Shown here in pieces: positions 11,524 to 21,545 of a stretch of 64,000 nucleotides of DNA (positions are counted from its first letter, which is position 1; the number at the start of each line of letters is the position of its first letter). The position numbers were made by a program, and so were the translations under genes. Source of the stretch: Thermoclostridium stercorarium subsp. stercorarium DSM 8532 (GTDB taxonomy: Bacteria > Bacillota > Clostridia > DSM-8532); the NCBI RefSeq assembly GCF_000331995.1, contig NC_020134.1, forward strand, positions 2,206,002 to 2,270,001, read 5' to 3'. The notes beneath the pieces are model-generated. The model had not been told where the DNA came from. It saw only the letters and a list, made by a program, of their open reading frames with translations, and ran no database searches.

Positions 11524-11757
11524 TTATCTTAACAACAGTGTTAATACGATTGACGTCAAAATAAATATCGCCAGTGCAAATTTTGTATACTTGTTCAGTA
11601 TCGCGTCAATGGTTCGGCCTTTGTTTTTCCCGAAAAAGGTTTCAGCACCACCTGCTATTGCACCGCTTATGCCGGCAGAACGCCCGGACTGCATCAGAAC
11701 AATTACTATAATGGCAATACAGACAATTATATGCAGGATATTGACCAATATCTCCAT
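11524..11757 (-). CDS. secG: Preprotein translocase subunit SecG
   Basis: Small membrane subunit of the SecYEG channel. It has 77 residues with two transmembrane helices (about 5-21 and 58-76) flanking the conserved loop with LMQSGRSAG and ETFFGKNKGR. It is a stand-alone gene with its own terminator. In many Firmicutes secG precedes rnr and smpB; that association is not seen within this window. Confidence 0.95.
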   Translation of the reverse strand: MEILVNILHIIVCIAIIVIVLMQSGRSAGISGAIAGGAETFFGKNKGRTIDAILNKYTKFALAIFILTSIVLTLLLR

Positions 11758-11860
11758 TCTAAAACCTCCAATTATTCTCCTCTGTTAAATACAGTGCCAT
11801 TCAATTTTAACATAACAACCACCCGATTACAAGTACAAGTTTCGTCTTTCTGAACCTGTC

Positions 11861-12601
11861 CTATATTTCCTGCAGGAAGTCCATTTTGCTGTATTCCTTT
11901 TCCAGCCTGTCGTCGACATACCTGTCAACTATATCCTCAAAATTTTTTAAAACCTCGGGGGCAAGCTCAAAGTCAAACACCTTTGCGGGCTCGGCGCAAA
12001 GTACATATATTATCGCCTTGGCGGCACCTGTTTTAACACGAAGAGCATCATCGGGAGTCGTATTGCACTTTTCACACACAAAGCCGCAATGTCTGAAATT
12101 AAAATAAATGTCATTTATCTCCTTTGTTCCGCACACACAGCAGCCCGAAACATGAGGCACAAACCCCATCATCTGGATGGTCTTTAATGCAAAAGCCCGT
12201 GCAACAAGGGACGGCGTCCGCCTTTTATTTAAAAGCGCCCTAAGAGCATACAAAAAAACCGTGATCAAATCTTTTGCAGGCTGGTTCTCATATGTGGCAT
12301 CGTTCAGCAGCCGGAGCATATGGGCGGCATACGCCAGCAGAGTCATATCCTGCCTTATCTCGTAAAATGAGCTGATGATCTCGCAGGAATTCAGTACATA
12401 TGTATTTTTTCCTTTGTATAAAACCCAATCACAGTAAGAAAAAATCTGGGTTCCGGCAGAGTAACGGTTTCCACCCCGCCTCACCCCTCTCGCCGAAACA
12501 GATATTTTCCCGAATTCCTCGGTAACCACCGTAAGAATTTTATCGTAATCTCCAACCTTGACTTCCCGGACAACTATTCCCCGGGCTTTGACATACGGCA
12601 T
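11861..12601 (-). CDS. recO: DNA repair protein RecO
   Basis: Recombination mediator that helps load RecA at gaps and anneals single strands. It has 246 residues, with an N-terminal OB fold (VKARGIVVREVKVGDYDKIL) and a helical C-terminal domain with a zinc site (CCVCG and CEKC). Its start overlaps the end of the yqzL-like gene by 28 bases, so the two are translationally linked. Together with era and cdd upstream this is the conserved cdd-era-yqzL-recO neighbourhood. Confidence 0.96.
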   Translation of the reverse strand: MPYVKARGIVVREVKVGDYDKILTVVTEEFGKISVSARGVRRGGNRYSAGTQIFSYCDWVLYKGKNTYVLNSCEIISSFYEIRQDMTLLAYAAHMLRLLNDATYENQPAKDLITVFLYALRALLNKRRTPSLVARAFALKTIQMMGFVPHVSGCCVCGTKEINDIYFNFRHCGFVCEKCNTTPDDALRVKTGAAKAIIYVLCAEPAKVFDFELAPEVLKNFEDIVDRYVDDRLEKEYSKMDFLQEI

Positions 12602-12741
12602 TTTTCACCATCCAAATCCGTATCGGCGGCTGCCTCCGTACTGAAATCCTTATTCCCGCTGCGGTCAAGATTTTTATAGTGAAGGAAGAATTCTATATTG
12701 CCTGTTTTCTTAAACATCTGCCACGCCAAATCCTTTAACAT
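12574..12741 (-). CDS. yqzL: YqzL-family small protein
   Basis: A 55-residue protein whose N-terminus (MLKDLAWQMFKKTGNIEFF) matches the YqzL family, which is found between era and recO in many Firmicutes and has no established function. The frame is open from 12816, but the ATG at 12741 has a GAGGGGGAT ribosome binding site and gives the family N-terminus. The tail after about residue 25 is hydrophilic and variable. It overlaps recO by 28 bases. Confidence 0.82.
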   Translation of the reverse strand: MLKDLAWQMFKKTGNIEFFLHYKNLDRSGNKDFSTEAAADTDLDGEKCRMSKPGE

Positions 12742-12881
12742 ATTATCCCCCTCAACAAACAGATGGATATATCTTATATGTATTTTTTGTCCTGTTTGAA
12801 GGTTTATGTATACCAAATCAAGGCAAATTTTAAAATCAGCCTGTCGGTTGAGGGGCTCGGGATAAAGGCAGCCCTCATTTC

Positions 12882-14366
12882 TTATTTATGATAAAGTTTA
12901 TTGGTCTGATACTGAGGCTCACATGTAATATTGATTCCCAGTTTATGAAATACATTTTCATCCACTTTAGACAGTATCACAGTTGAGTGAGCTTCGCAAC
13001 CCCTCAGTTTGGAAAGCTGCTCCATTGCAAGCGCCGCAGTCGGATTTGTGGCCGCGCATATGGATAAGGCAATAAGCACTTCATCGGTGTGTAATCTCGG
13101 GTTATGGTTTCCCATATGTCTGGTTTTCAAAACCTGTATCGGTTCAATAACTATCGGGGATATGAGATGGATTTCATGCTGAATCCCTCCCAGTTCCTTC
13201 AGCGCATTCAACAGTGCCGCAGCCGACGCACCGAGCAACTGCGACGTCTTTCCAGTAACAATCCTACCGTCGTTAAGCTGAATGGCAACCGCCGGTCCGC
13301 CGGTTTCCTCGGCACGCTTTAATGCCGCGTCAACCACAGGTCTGTCCTTTGGTGAAATTCCCAGCTGATTCATTAATAATTCGAGCTTATAAACCTCCTG
13401 TTTGTCCGCCAGACCCTGCCGCACTGAACAGCGGACATTGTAATAGCGGCGTATGATTTCCTGTTCCGAAGCCCTGCATACCACTTCGTCATCGGTAATA
13501 CAGTACCCTGCCATATTGACCCCCATATCGGTGGGACTTTTGTAAGGCGACTTTCCTGCTATTTTTTCAAGTATCGCATTCAATACGGGGAACACTTCTA
13601 TGTCCCTGTTGTAGTTCACCGATGTAATGCCGTAAGCCTCCAAATGAAACGGATCAATCATGTTAACGTCATTCAGGTCTGTTGTGGCTGCCTCATAAGC
13701 AAGATTTACAGGATGCTTCAGCGGAAGATTCCATATCGGAAAGGTTTCAAACTTTGCATATCCCGCCTTAATACCGCGTTTATACTCATGGTACAGCTGG
13801 GACAGGCAGGTCGCCATCTTACCGCTTCCCGGTCCCGGAGCAGTTACGACCACCAAAGAACGGCTGGTTTCAATATAGTCATTTTTACCGTATCCGTCAT
13901 CGCTCACAATAAGAGCTATGTTTGACGGATAATCGGGTATGGGATAATGCCTGTAAACTCTGATCCCAAGATTTTCAAGGCGTTTCTGGAACAGATCGGC
14001 AGTGGTCTGCGAACGGTAATGGGTTATTACAACACTGCCAACATAAAGCCCGATATCCCTGAAAGCGTCTATCAAACGCAATACGTCCAGATCATATGTT
14101 ATGCCGAGATCGCCGCGCCGCTTGCTTTTTTCTATGTCATCGGCATTGATTGTTATTATGATTTCAGCCTGATCTTTCAGCTCCAGCAGCATCTTAACCT
14201 TGCTGTCGGGTTTAAACCCGGGCAATACTCTTGAGGCATGGTAGTCATCAAACAGCTTTCCTCCGAATTCAAGATAAAGCTTACCCCCGAAGAATTCGAT
14301 TCGCTCACGTATCTTCTCAGACTGAAGTTTTATGTATTTTTCATTATCAAATCCTATTTTGTTCAT
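12882..14366 (-). CDS. DUF1846 domain-containing protein
   Basis: A 494-residue cytoplasmic protein of the DUF1846 family, which is widespread in Firmicutes and has been structurally characterised but not assigned a reaction. Visible segments are a glycine-rich, P-loop-like [15 protein letters not shown] near residue 180 and the family N-terminus beginning with [14 protein letters not shown]. There is no signal peptide or membrane helix. It lies between era and yqzL-recO, where Bacillus has no gene. A hairpin in the era-side gap suggests separate expression. No function is claimed. Confidence 0.88.
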   Translation of the reverse strand: MNKIGFDNEKYIKLQSEKIRERIEFFGGKLYLEFGGKLFDDYHASRVLPGFKPDSKVKMLLELKDQAEIIITINADDIEKSKRRGDLGITYDLDVLRLIDAFRDIGLYVGSVVITHYRSQTTADLFQKRLENLGIRVYRHYPIPDYPSNIALIVSDDGYGKNDYIETSRSLVVVTAPGPGSGKMATCLSQLYHEYKRGIKAGYAKFETFPIWNLPLKHPVNLAYEAATTDLNDVNMIDPFHLEAYGITSVNYNRDIEVFPVLNAILEKIAGKSPYKSPTDMGVNMAGYCITDDEVVCRASEQEIIRRYYNVRCSVRQGLADKQEVYKLELLMNQLGISPKDRPVVDAALKRAEETGGPAVAIQLNDGRIVTGKTSQLLGASAAALLNALKELGGIQHEIHLISPIVIEPIQVLKTRHMGNHNPRLHTDEVLIALSICAATNPTAALAMEQLSKLRGCEAHSTVILSKVDENVFHKLGINITCEPQYQTNKLYHK

Positions 14367-14407
14367 TTGTCTACTCCCACAACCATACTGTTTTTTGCAG
14401 CAAATAA

Positions 14408-14428
14408 GCGTCTCACAAGCAGAGACGC
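14408..14428 (-). terminator. Hairpin between era and the DUF1846 gene, possible terminator
   Basis: Perfect 7-bp GC-rich stem (GCGTCTC/GAGACGC) with a 7-base loop, 84 bases after the era stop. The following tract (TTATTTG) is only weakly T-rich, so termination may be partial. Confidence 0.5.
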
Positions 14429-14511
14429 CCGTAAAATTTTGATATTTTTCTGTTCATTTAAAGTATAACATTGTATCATATTCCAATACAAGGGGTGAAA
14501 AAACAAATCTC

Positions 14512-15402
14512 TTATTTGTACCCCAATTCTCTTAACACATAATCGCTGTTTCGCCAATCCTCTTTAGTTTTCACCCACAATTTCAGAAAAATTTTTGATC
14601 CGAGCAGCCTTTCAGCGTCCTGCCTTGCAAGAGTGCCTATTTTTTTCAGCATTTCGCCGTTTTTTCCGATGACAATCCCCTTGTGGCTCTCCTTTTCGCA
14701 GTAAATGTTGGCGTGAATTTCGATCAGTTCCTTTTCAGGTATTTCCTTGAAAAGTATTACTTCAACGCCTACGCCGTGAGGAACTTCATCGCTTACAAGA
14801 TGAAGTATTTTTTCCCTGATGAGTTCCTGCACCAAAAACCTTTCCTGCTGATCGGTAACCATGTCGGCGGGGTAATACGCCGGCCCCTCGGGGAGATATT
14901 TAACCGTTTCCCTTAAAACCAGCTCTTTGGTTTCTATATCAAGAGCGCTGACAGGTATTATATGCTCAAAATTCATTTCTTTGCTGTATTCGTCAATAAG
15001 GGGCAAAAGAGCTGGTTTGCTTACCAGATCTATCTTGTTTATAAGCAGAATGACAGGCGTGCTCAGTTTTTTTAGCATCTCGATTATTTCCCTGTCGCCC
15101 GGTCCGATGGTTTTATCGGTAGCTTCCACCATGTACAGAATTACATCCACTTCGTCCAGTGTTGATATTGCCGACTTCTGCATATAGTCCCCCAGTTTGT
15201 TCCTGGGTCGGTGCAAACCGGGCGTGTCAATAAAAACCACCTGATATTCGTCGGTGGTGATAATGGCTTTTATTGTATTTCTTGTGGTCTGGGGCTTGCT
15301 GGAAATAATTGAAATTTTCTCACCGGTAAGCAGGTTCAAAAGCGTTGACTTTCCAACGTTAGGCCTTCCGATAATTGTGGCGAATCCCGAACGAAAACCC
15401 AT
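14512..15402 (-). CDS. era: GTPase Era
   Basis: Essential GTPase that binds the 3' end of 16S rRNA and assists 30S maturation. It has 296 residues with G1 GRPNVGKST (12-20), switch DTPGLHRPRNKLG, G4 NKID near 120 and a C-terminal KH domain containing IVIGKNGEMLKKIG. It starts 12 bases after cdd, and the pair is the usual cdd-era unit. Confidence 0.98.
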   Translation of the reverse strand: MGFRSGFATIIGRPNVGKSTLLNLLTGEKISIISSKPQTTRNTIKAIITTDEYQVVFIDTPGLHRPRNKLGDYMQKSAISTLDEVDVILYMVEATDKTIGPGDREIIEMLKKLSTPVILLINKIDLVSKPALLPLIDEYSKEMNFEHIIPVSALDIETKELVLRETVKYLPEGPAYYPADMVTDQQERFLVQELIREKILHLVSDEVPHGVGVEVILFKEIPEKELIEIHANIYCEKESHKGIVIGKNGEMLKKIGTLARQDAERLLGSKIFLKLWVKTKEDWRNSDYVLRELGYK

Positions 15403-15414
15403 AAGGAGCTCCTT

Positions 15415-15834
15415 TCACGTATTCATACCTTTATTTTTAGTCATAAAATCCTCCCCTGCAAAAGCATGGGGTAAAATATCTTTCATTTCATATATTTTAT
15501 ATTGCCCGTTTTTATTGCTGCAAATAACCTTCGTTTCATCGTTTCCGAATTCGGATATTACTTGGCGGCATATTCCGCACGGATAGGTAATGTTTTCACC
15601 GTCGCTGCTTACTGCCACTGCAACTATCTTGCTTTCTCCCTCTGATACCGCCTTTGCAATTGCGGTGCGCTCGGCACATATGGTTGCGCCGAAGGACGAA
15701 TTCTCCACATTGCACCCTGTATACACTCTTCCGCTTGCTGTCTGTACCGCAGCGCCGACACGGAATCCCGAATACGGAGCATAAGCTTTTTCTTTTGCCT
15801 CCATCGCTTTCCGCACTAGGTAATCAAAATCCAT
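15415..15834 (-). CDS. cdd: Cytidine deaminase
   Basis: Zinc-dependent pyrimidine salvage enzyme converting cytidine and deoxycytidine to uridine forms. The 139-residue length is typical of the tetrameric bacterial form. The zinc and catalytic residues are in TICAERTAI (Cys and Glu) and the PCGICRQ motif. GGGAGAGG precedes the ATG at suitable distance. It is first of cdd-era. Confidence 0.96.
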   Translation of the reverse strand: MDFDYLVRKAMEAKEKAYAPYSGFRVGAAVQTASGRVYTGCNVENSSFGATICAERTAIAKAVSEGESKIVAVAVSSDGENITYPCGICRQVISEFGNDETKVICSNKNGQYKIYEMKDILPHAFAGEDFMTKNKGMNT

Positions 15835-15936
15835 TTGAAGCCTCTCCCTGATGACATTAAATTAAAAAAACTTTTCCCTTCATATATTTTATTATAAAAC
15901 TTTACGGCAGACAACATGCTGCGTTTTCGGCAAAAG

Positions 15937-15981
15937 AAATGCCGGAAACGTTTGGCAAAGGCAGCGTCAGTTTCCGGCATT
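15937..15981 (-). terminator. Rho-independent terminator after the NSS transporter
   Basis: Perfect 12-bp stem (arms 15938-15949 and 15970-15981, AATGCCGGAAAC type) with a 20-base loop, then TTTCTTTTG on the minus strand. It is 20 bases past the transporter stop and separates it from cdd. Confidence 0.8.
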
Positions 15982-16000
15982 GCACAAATTGCCTGTCCTT

Positions 16001-17371
16001 TTATCCGAAAAAGTCGATGTATCCCTGAATCAGCACTAACAAAATAATTGCCGGCAATACCCATGTCAGATATCCTCTGAGTGCACGGGGCATTTTAACG
16101 CCTTCCCCCGCATTTACCTCCTCCATGAAATTCTCAAAACCCCATCCGTAACGGCTGACACAGAACAGTACGTAAACCAGCGAACCTATCGGAAGAATAT
16201 TATTGCTGATTATAAAGTCCTCGAGTTCAAGAATTGTGGACCCGGGTCCCAAAGGCTGAATCCATTTTAGTACGTTGAACCCAAGGACACAGGGCATTGA
16301 AAGTACGATAAGCAGAAATGTATTTACAAATGCCGCTTTTTTACGGCTCCAGCTCCACAAATCTATGGCAAACGAAATAATATTCTCAAAAACGGCTATA
16401 ACTGTGGAAAATGCAGCAAACGACATAAACAAGAAAAAGAGTGAGCCCCAGATTCTGCCTCCCGCCATGGAGTGGAAAATATTCGGCAGTGTTACAAACA
16501 CAAGACCCGGTCCGCTGCCGGGATCAACGCCGAATGAAAAACATGCGGGGAAAATGATAAGACCGGCTATAATCGAAATTACAGTGTCCAGTGCCGCAAT
16601 ATGTATGGATTCGCCCAGAAGGCTCCGTTCTTTTCCAATGTAGCTTCCGAAAATAGCCAAAGAGCCTATGCCGATACTAAGGGTAAAGAAAGCCTGGCTC
16701 ATGGCCTCATAAACCGTTTCCCAAAGGCCGTATTCCTCCACACGGCTAAAATCAGGCAAAAGGTAGAACTTCAGGCCTTCAACCGCATTTGGAAGCATCA
16801 GTGATCTCACCGCAAGGACAATTATTATTGCCAGCAGAAGGACCATAAAAATTTTAGTAACCTTTTCAACACCTTCCTGAAGCCCAAAAGAACAAATACC
16901 GAAGCAGATTACGGTGGTTAAAACCATCCATACAGTCATTTCCAGCGGACTTGCCAGAAATTCATCAAATACCTGACATACCTGCTGAGTGTCAATCCCT
17001 TCAAACCTTCCCGTAAGGAACTTGTAAAAATAAGCGAGCATCCAGCTGGCAACGGTGGTGTAAAACATCATCAGTATGTAATTCCCCGCCATGCCTGCAT
17101 AACCCATCCAGTGCCATTTCTGCCCGTTTTTCTCAAGGACTTTGAAAGATGTGGCAATACTTTTCCTGCTGGCCCGCCCGACCGCAAGTTCCATTGACAT
17201 AATAGGCAAACCGAGCATAATTATGAACACCAGATAAATCAGCACAAATATTCCTCCGCCGTATTTTCCGGTAATGTACGGGAATCGCCATACATCCCCC
17301 AGTCCGATTGCACAGCCTGCGGAAATGAGAATAAAACCAAGACGTGAAGCAAAGGTTTCCCTTTTTTCCAT
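16001..17371 (-). CDS. Sodium-dependent transporter, neurotransmitter:sodium symporter family
   Basis: LeuT-fold membrane protein, probably importing an amino acid or related amine with sodium. The 456 residues hold about eleven hydrophobic helices, as in bacterial NSS proteins. Helix 1 carries the family signature (SAGCAIGLGDVWRFPYITGKYGGG, near residues 17-40), where the unwound segment binds substrate and sodium. The ATG at 17371 is preceded by GGGGAGATGG, so it is preferred over the upstream ATG at 17416. The gene is monocistronic with its own promoter and terminator. Substrate cannot be told from sequence. Confidence 0.93.
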   Translation of the reverse strand: MEKRETFASRLGFILISAGCAIGLGDVWRFPYITGKYGGGIFVLIYLVFIIMLGLPIMSMELAVGRASRKSIATSFKVLEKNGQKWHWMGYAGMAGNYILMMFYTTVASWMLAYFYKFLTGRFEGIDTQQVCQVFDEFLASPLEMTVWMVLTTVICFGICSFGLQEGVEKVTKIFMVLLLAIIIVLAVRSLMLPNAVEGLKFYLLPDFSRVEEYGLWETVYEAMSQAFFTLSIGIGSLAIFGSYIGKERSLLGESIHIAALDTVISIIAGLIIFPACFSFGVDPGSGPGLVFVTLPNIFHSMAGGRIWGSLFFLFMSFAAFSTVIAVFENIISFAIDLWSWSRKKAAFVNTFLLIVLSMPCVLGFNVLKWIQPLGPGSTILELEDFIISNNILPIGSLVYVLFCVSRYGWGFENFMEEVNAGEGVKMPRALRGYLTWVLPAIILLVLIQGYIDFFG

Positions 17372-17496
17372 GCTACCATCTCCCCACACTTTTAAAATAT
17401 TAACTAAGTGACACAAAACAAAATTCCGTACCTAATAAGACCGTCCTACTACAAAAAATACGACCGTTTCTTATTGCAATACGGGTATACAGCAAT

Positions 17497-17525
17497 ATTA
17501 TAACGGTTCCGGTTTTACATCACAA
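17497..17525 (-). promoter_or_regulatory. Probable sigma-A promoter of the NSS transporter
   Basis: TTGTGA (17525-17520), 17-base spacer, perfect TATAAT (17502-17497), about 125 bases before the start codon. The 125-base leader is long for a single transporter gene, but I found no recognisable riboswitch in it. Confidence 0.5.
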
Positions 17526-17600
17526 TATGGAAAACCAATTCTTTTTCCCGTCAGGGAACATTCCGCAATGCATGTTTCTCTTTTTCATATATTATTTACA

Positions 17601-17640
17601 AAATAAAAAGAAAGCGCCTGATGCAAACCAGGCACTTTCT
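17601..17640 (-). terminator. Rho-independent terminator after clpB
   Basis: A 12-base stem with one mismatch (AGAAAGTGCCTG/CAGGCGCTTTCT, arms 17629-17640 and 17609-17620) is followed on the minus strand by TTTTTATTTT. It lies about 85 bases past the clpB stop. The rest of the 355-base gap to the transporter start holds only the transporter promoter and leader. Confidence 0.85.
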
Positions 17641-17725
17641 TCCAGCCGTACGGGTGAAATTTCGTCAATCGACTGCAATCCAATTATTGTTTCCACATTG
17701 TTTCCGGCATTACACAATTTCCTGA

Positions 17726-20323
17726 CTATGACACTTTTACAATAAGTTCTCCTTTCCTGTTGTCCGCATCAATCGTCGCAACCGAACCTTCATGTATTTC
17801 CCCCGCGATTATCCTTCTTCCGAGATCGGTTTCAATTACTTTCTGAATAAATCTTCTCAGCGGACGCGCACCATATGACGGCGAATATGCCCTGTCAAGT
17901 ATTACTTCCTTCGCCTCATCGGTAATCTCCAGCTTTATATTCCTGTCCTTAAGTCTTTCGCGAAGCTCGTTAAGTATCAGGTCGATAATACCGTAAATTT
18001 CCTTTCTTCCAAGCGGTTTGAATAAAACTATATCATCCACGCGGTTCAGGAACTCGGGCCTGAAATAGTTTTTCAGGCTGTCCATTACCATGTTCCTGAC
18101 CGTTTCAGAAATTTCGCCGTTTTCGGTTATGCTTTCAAGCAGTATGTCGCTTCCAATATTGCTCGTCATTATAATTACGGCATTTTTAAAATTCACCGTT
18201 CTGCCCTGGCTGTCGGTAAGTCTCCCGTCATCCAGAAGCTGTAAAAGAAGATTGAATACATCGGGATGGGCCTTTTCTATCTCGTCAAACAAAATCACCG
18301 AGTATGGTTTCCTTCTGACTGCTTCGGTCAGCTGTCCCCCCTCTTCATAACCCACATATCCCGGAGGCGCTCCTATCAGTTTTGCCACCGAATGCTTCTC
18401 CATATATTCGCTCATATCAATTCTGATAAGATTTTCTTCACTGTCAAACAAGGCCTCTGCCAATGTTTTTGCCAGCTGTGTTTTTCCCACTCCTGTCGGC
18501 CCCAGGAAAATAAATGAGCCAATAGGTCTATTAAGATCTTTAAGTCCCGCCCTTGCACGAAGCACGGCATCGGATACCGCCTTTACGGCTTCGTCCTGCC
18601 CTATTACACGTTTTTTGAGTATATTTTCAAGGTTTAAAAGTTTCTGTTTTTCCTCCTCAACAAGTTTTGCAACCGGTATACCGGTCCATTTGGCGACGAT
18701 TTCAGCTATTTCCTGTTCGGTCACTTCTTCCTTCAAAAGCTGTGTGCCAAGGGAATTCAGGCGTTTTTTGCACTCCTCCATTTCCTTTTCCAGTTCGGGC
18801 AAACGTCCGTATCTGAGTTTCGCTAAAGTTTCAAGATCATAAACCCTTTCAGCGTTTTCTATTTCATGCTTGACTTTTTCAATTTCCTCTTTCAGTTCCT
18901 TTTCCCGTTTAATATAACTTTTCTCCATTTCCCACTGTGCCTTCATTGATTCGGCTTCCTGCTTCAGCCTCTGTATTTCCTGACTTAACTGGTTGCGCCT
19001 TTCTACCGAATTAATGTCGGTCTCCTTGCTGAGCACCTGGTACTCAATCTCATACTGCATTATTTTTCTGTTTATTTCGTCCAGTTCATACGGCATGCTG
19101 TCAATCTCCATCCTCAGCATTGAAGCGGCTTCGTCCATCAAATCAATTGCCTTGTCGGGAAGGAACCTGTCGGAAATATACCTGTCTGACAGCACGGCAC
19201 AGGCGATTATTGCATTGTCGGTTATGCGTACCCCATGATGAATTTCAAATCTTTCCTTTAGCCCGCGCAAAATGGATATTGTATCCTCAACTGTGGGCTG
19301 ATCCACAAGAACAGGCTGGAAACGTCTTTCCAGCGCCGCATCTTTTTCTATATACTTTCTGTACTCATCAAGGGTTGTTGCACCGATACAGTGGAGTTCC
19401 CCTCTTGCGAGCATGGGTTTCAAGATGTTTCCGGCATCCAGCGCCCCGTCTGTCCTGCCTGCGCCGACTATTGTATGCAGCTCGTCAATAAAAAGAATGA
19501 TCCTTCCTTCGGATTTGGCTATTTCATTAAGAACCGCCTTCAACCTTTCCTCGAATTCACCACGGAATTTTGCTCCGGCAATCAGCGCCCCCATATCAAG
19601 GGCGAAAATGGTCTTGTCTTTTAATCCCTCGGGAACATCACCTTTTAAAATCCTCTGGGCCAGCCCTTCAACAACGGCGGTTTTGCCAACTCCGGGCTCA
19701 CCGATCAGAACAGGATTGTTCTTCGTTCTGCGCGAAAGAATCCTGATTACTCTCCGGATTTCCTGATCCCGTCCGATAACGGGATCCAGTTTTCCCTGCC
19801 GTGCAAGTTCAACCAGATCTCTGCCGTATTTCTGCAAAGCCTGATAGCCTTCTTCCGGATTTTTGCTCGTCACTCTTTCATTTCCCCTTACCCTGGACAG
19901 GGCTGAAAGAAGTTTTTCCCTGTCAACTCCGTATTTTGCCAGAATCCTGCTTGATGGCGTATTCTTTTCATTTATTATTACAAGATATATATGTTCAACA
20001 CTGACATATTCGTCTTTAAACCTTTTGGCTTCGTCCTCGGCTTTAAGCAATACCTGGTTAAAACGCCTTGTGGCATAAACCTGCTCCACATTCGTCCCGT
20101 ATACCTTCGGCAGCCTGTCCAGTTCCTGCTGAAGATCCTGTTTCATGTTTTGCGTATTGACACCGATTATTTCAAGTAATTTCGGTATAAGCCCATCCTC
20201 CTGTTCAAGGAGCGCCATATGCAAGTGTTCCACGTCCACCTGCTGGTGATCGAGCTTGAGAGCCAGTTGCTGAGCTTCCACCACTGCTTCCTGGGCTTTC
20301 TCGGTGAATTTTTCAAACTTCAT
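17726..20323 (-). CDS. clpB: ATP-dependent disaggregase ClpB
   Basis: Hsp100 chaperone that extracts polypeptides from aggregates together with DnaK. The 865 residues contain an N-terminal Clp repeat domain, a first AAA module (Walker A GEPGVGKT near 206-213), the long M-domain coiled coil (about 400-530) that distinguishes ClpB from ClpC/ClpA, and a second AAA module (GPTGVGKT near 600-607). A GAAAGGAGAG ribosome binding site precedes the ATG. It follows a J-protein gene with a hairpin in the 63-base gap. No CIRCE or obvious CtsR heptad repeat was seen upstream. Confidence 0.98.
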   Translation of the reverse strand: MKFEKFTEKAQEAVVEAQQLALKLDHQQVDVEHLHMALLEQEDGLIPKLLEIIGVNTQNMKQDLQQELDRLPKVYGTNVEQVYATRRFNQVLLKAEDEAKRFKDEYVSVEHIYLVIINEKNTPSSRILAKYGVDREKLLSALSRVRGNERVTSKNPEEGYQALQKYGRDLVELARQGKLDPVIGRDQEIRRVIRILSRRTKNNPVLIGEPGVGKTAVVEGLAQRILKGDVPEGLKDKTIFALDMGALIAGAKFRGEFEERLKAVLNEIAKSEGRIILFIDELHTIVGAGRTDGALDAGNILKPMLARGELHCIGATTLDEYRKYIEKDAALERRFQPVLVDQPTVEDTISILRGLKERFEIHHGVRITDNAIIACAVLSDRYISDRFLPDKAIDLMDEAASMLRMEIDSMPYELDEINRKIMQYEIEYQVLSKETDINSVERRNQLSQEIQRLKQEAESMKAQWEMEKSYIKREKELKEEIEKVKHEIENAERVYDLETLAKLRYGRLPELEKEMEECKKRLNSLGTQLLKEEVTEQEIAEIVAKWTGIPVAKLVEEEKQKLLNLENILKKRVIGQDEAVKAVSDAVLRARAGLKDLNRPIGSFIFLGPTGVGKTQLAKTLAEALFDSEENLIRIDMSEYMEKHSVAKLIGAPPGYVGYEEGGQLTEAVRRKPYSVILFDEIEKAHPDVFNLLLQLLDDGRLTDSQGRTVNFKNAVIIMTSNIGSDILLESITENGEISETVRNMVMDSLKNYFRPEFLNRVDDIVLFKPLGRKEIYGIIDLILNELRERLKDRNIKLEITDEAKEVILDRAYSPSYGARPLRRFIQKVIETDLGRRIIAGEIHEGSVATIDADNRKGELIVKVS

Positions 20324-20352
20324 GCGTACTCTCCTTTCAAACCTTAAAATAA

Positions 20353-20379
20353 ATAACCACCTGTAACTTAGATGGTTAT
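20353..20379 (-). terminator. Hairpin between the J-protein gene and clpB, possible attenuator
   Basis: A 10-bp stem with one G-U pair (ATAACCATCT/AGGTGGTTAT) and a 7-base loop is followed by TTATTTTAAGG. The T-run is broken, so partial termination or 3' end stabilisation is more likely than a full stop. It would reduce clpB relative to the J-protein. Confidence 0.5.
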
Positions 20380-20386
20380 AAAAAAT

Positions 20387-21301
20387 TTAAATGGTTTCGG
20401 TTGCTTTCAGCTTTTCATATAGTCTTCGCTGTTCGGTGGTAAGGTATTTCGGATTTACAATTTTTATCAGGATATAAAGATCTCCCCGTGTTTCTTTTGT
20501 TCTGCCATAACCCTGCTTTGGTATCCTTATCTTCTGGTCGGTCTGAATCCCCGGGGGAATCTTTACCTGTATTATGCCGTCAGGTGCCTCAATTTTTATT
20601 TCTCCTCCAAGAGCCGCAGTCCATGGGTAGATTTCTGCCTTTTTAATAAGATTATTACCTTCAAGTTTATACTTTCCTTCCCTGAATTTAACAACAAGGT
20701 ACAAATCCCCGTTTGGTCCTCCGCCAATACCCGGTTTTCCCTGCCCCGCCAGTTTTATTTTTCCGCCCTCGGGAATACCCTTGGGTATTTTCACCGACAG
20801 GGTTTTTGCGCCATGACCGGTTCTGACGGTAAACGTTTTTTCAACTCCCTCAAGGCCTTCTTCCGGTGTAATATAAAGTTCTGCCTCAACATCTTCTCCC
20901 CGCATGGCGTGAGTGCCTGAAAAACCGGTATTAAAGCCCCTGAATTTTCCGCCGAATAAATCATCCAGGTTAATACCGTAATCGCCGAAAAACATATTAA
21001 AAAAGTCGCTGAAACCGTTATGACTCTTTTTGAATTCGAAGTTTCCAAACCATGACGGATCAAAATTCATTCCGTTCTGGAAATACATACTTCCAAACTG
21101 ATCATATTTTTTTCTTTTCTCTTCATCCCCCAGAACTTCATAAGCCTCATTGATTTCCTTGAATTTTTCTTCTGCTTCCTTATTGCCCGGGTTGGAATCG
21201 GGGTGGTATTTTTTCGCAAGTTTCCTGTATGCCCTTTTTATCTCTTCCTGAGTGGCGTTTTTGTCAACCCCCAGGATTTTGTAATAATCTTTATATTGCA
21301 T
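20387..21301 (-). CDS. DnaJ-class co-chaperone without zinc finger (CbpA-like)
   Basis: Type II J-protein of 304 residues. An N-terminal J domain has the HPD motif ([10 protein letters not shown], near residue 33). A G/F-rich segment follows (about 75-115), then two C-terminal beta-sandwich domains (from about 120, with [14 protein letters not shown] and [12 protein letters not shown]). The four CXXCXGXG repeats of true DnaJ are absent. The frame is open from 21370, but ATG 21301 has a clear GGAGG site. It leads the operon with clpB, so this is probably a dedicated disaggregation partner separate from the hrcA operon. Confidence 0.93.
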   Translation of the reverse strand: MQYKDYYKILGVDKNATQEEIKRAYRKLAKKYHPDSNPGNKEAEEKFKEINEAYEVLGDEEKRKKYDQFGSMYFQNGMNFDPSWFGNFEFKKSHNGFSDFFNMFFGDYGINLDDLFGGKFRGFNTGFSGTHAMRGEDVEAELYITPEEGLEGVEKTFTVRTGHGAKTLSVKIPKGIPEGGKIKLAGQGKPGIGGGPNGDLYLVVKFREGKYKLEGNNLIKKAEIYPWTAALGGEIKIEAPDGIIQVKIPPGIQTDQKIRIPKQGYGRTKETRGDLYILIKIVNPKYLTTEQRRLYEKLKATETI

Positions 21302-21341
21302 ATAGAGAAACCTCCGACTTTGACTTTCTTTGACTATTATA

Positions 21342-21370
21342 ATTATATAAATAACCCGCTGTAAAATCAA
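21342..21370 (-). promoter_or_regulatory. Sigma-A promoter of the J-protein-clpB operon
   Basis: TTGATT (21370-21365), 17-base spacer, perfect TATAAT (21347-21342), about 40 bases before the J-protein start. No CIRCE overlaps it, so the operon is not under HrcA by this evidence. Confidence 0.75.
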
Positions 21371-21545
21371 CGGCTAATTTTATTTTCCGGAATGTTTTTG
21401 TTTTTTCTGAAATTTTTTGAAGATAAACGAGAAAAAATTGGAGATACGACTCATTCTTAATTTTACAAAAAAGGGGCATTCTATTTTATGAGACAGATTT
21501 TTATTAACATCCCCCAATAAATAAAAACATAACCGGGAGGAAAAA

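Noticed and set aside
12742-12816. Extended YqzL starting at 12816
   Set aside because: The extra 25 residues have no family match and no ribosome binding site, whereas ATG 12741 has GAGGGGGAT.
15816-16064. 82-codon minus-strand frame between cdd and the NSS transporter
   Set aside because: It runs across the transporter terminator hairpin and the ends of both genes, with no family match.
17527-17745. 72-codon plus-strand frame upstream of the NSS transporter
   Set aside because: It spans the transporter promoter and the clpB terminator, has no ribosome binding site and no resemblance to a known family.
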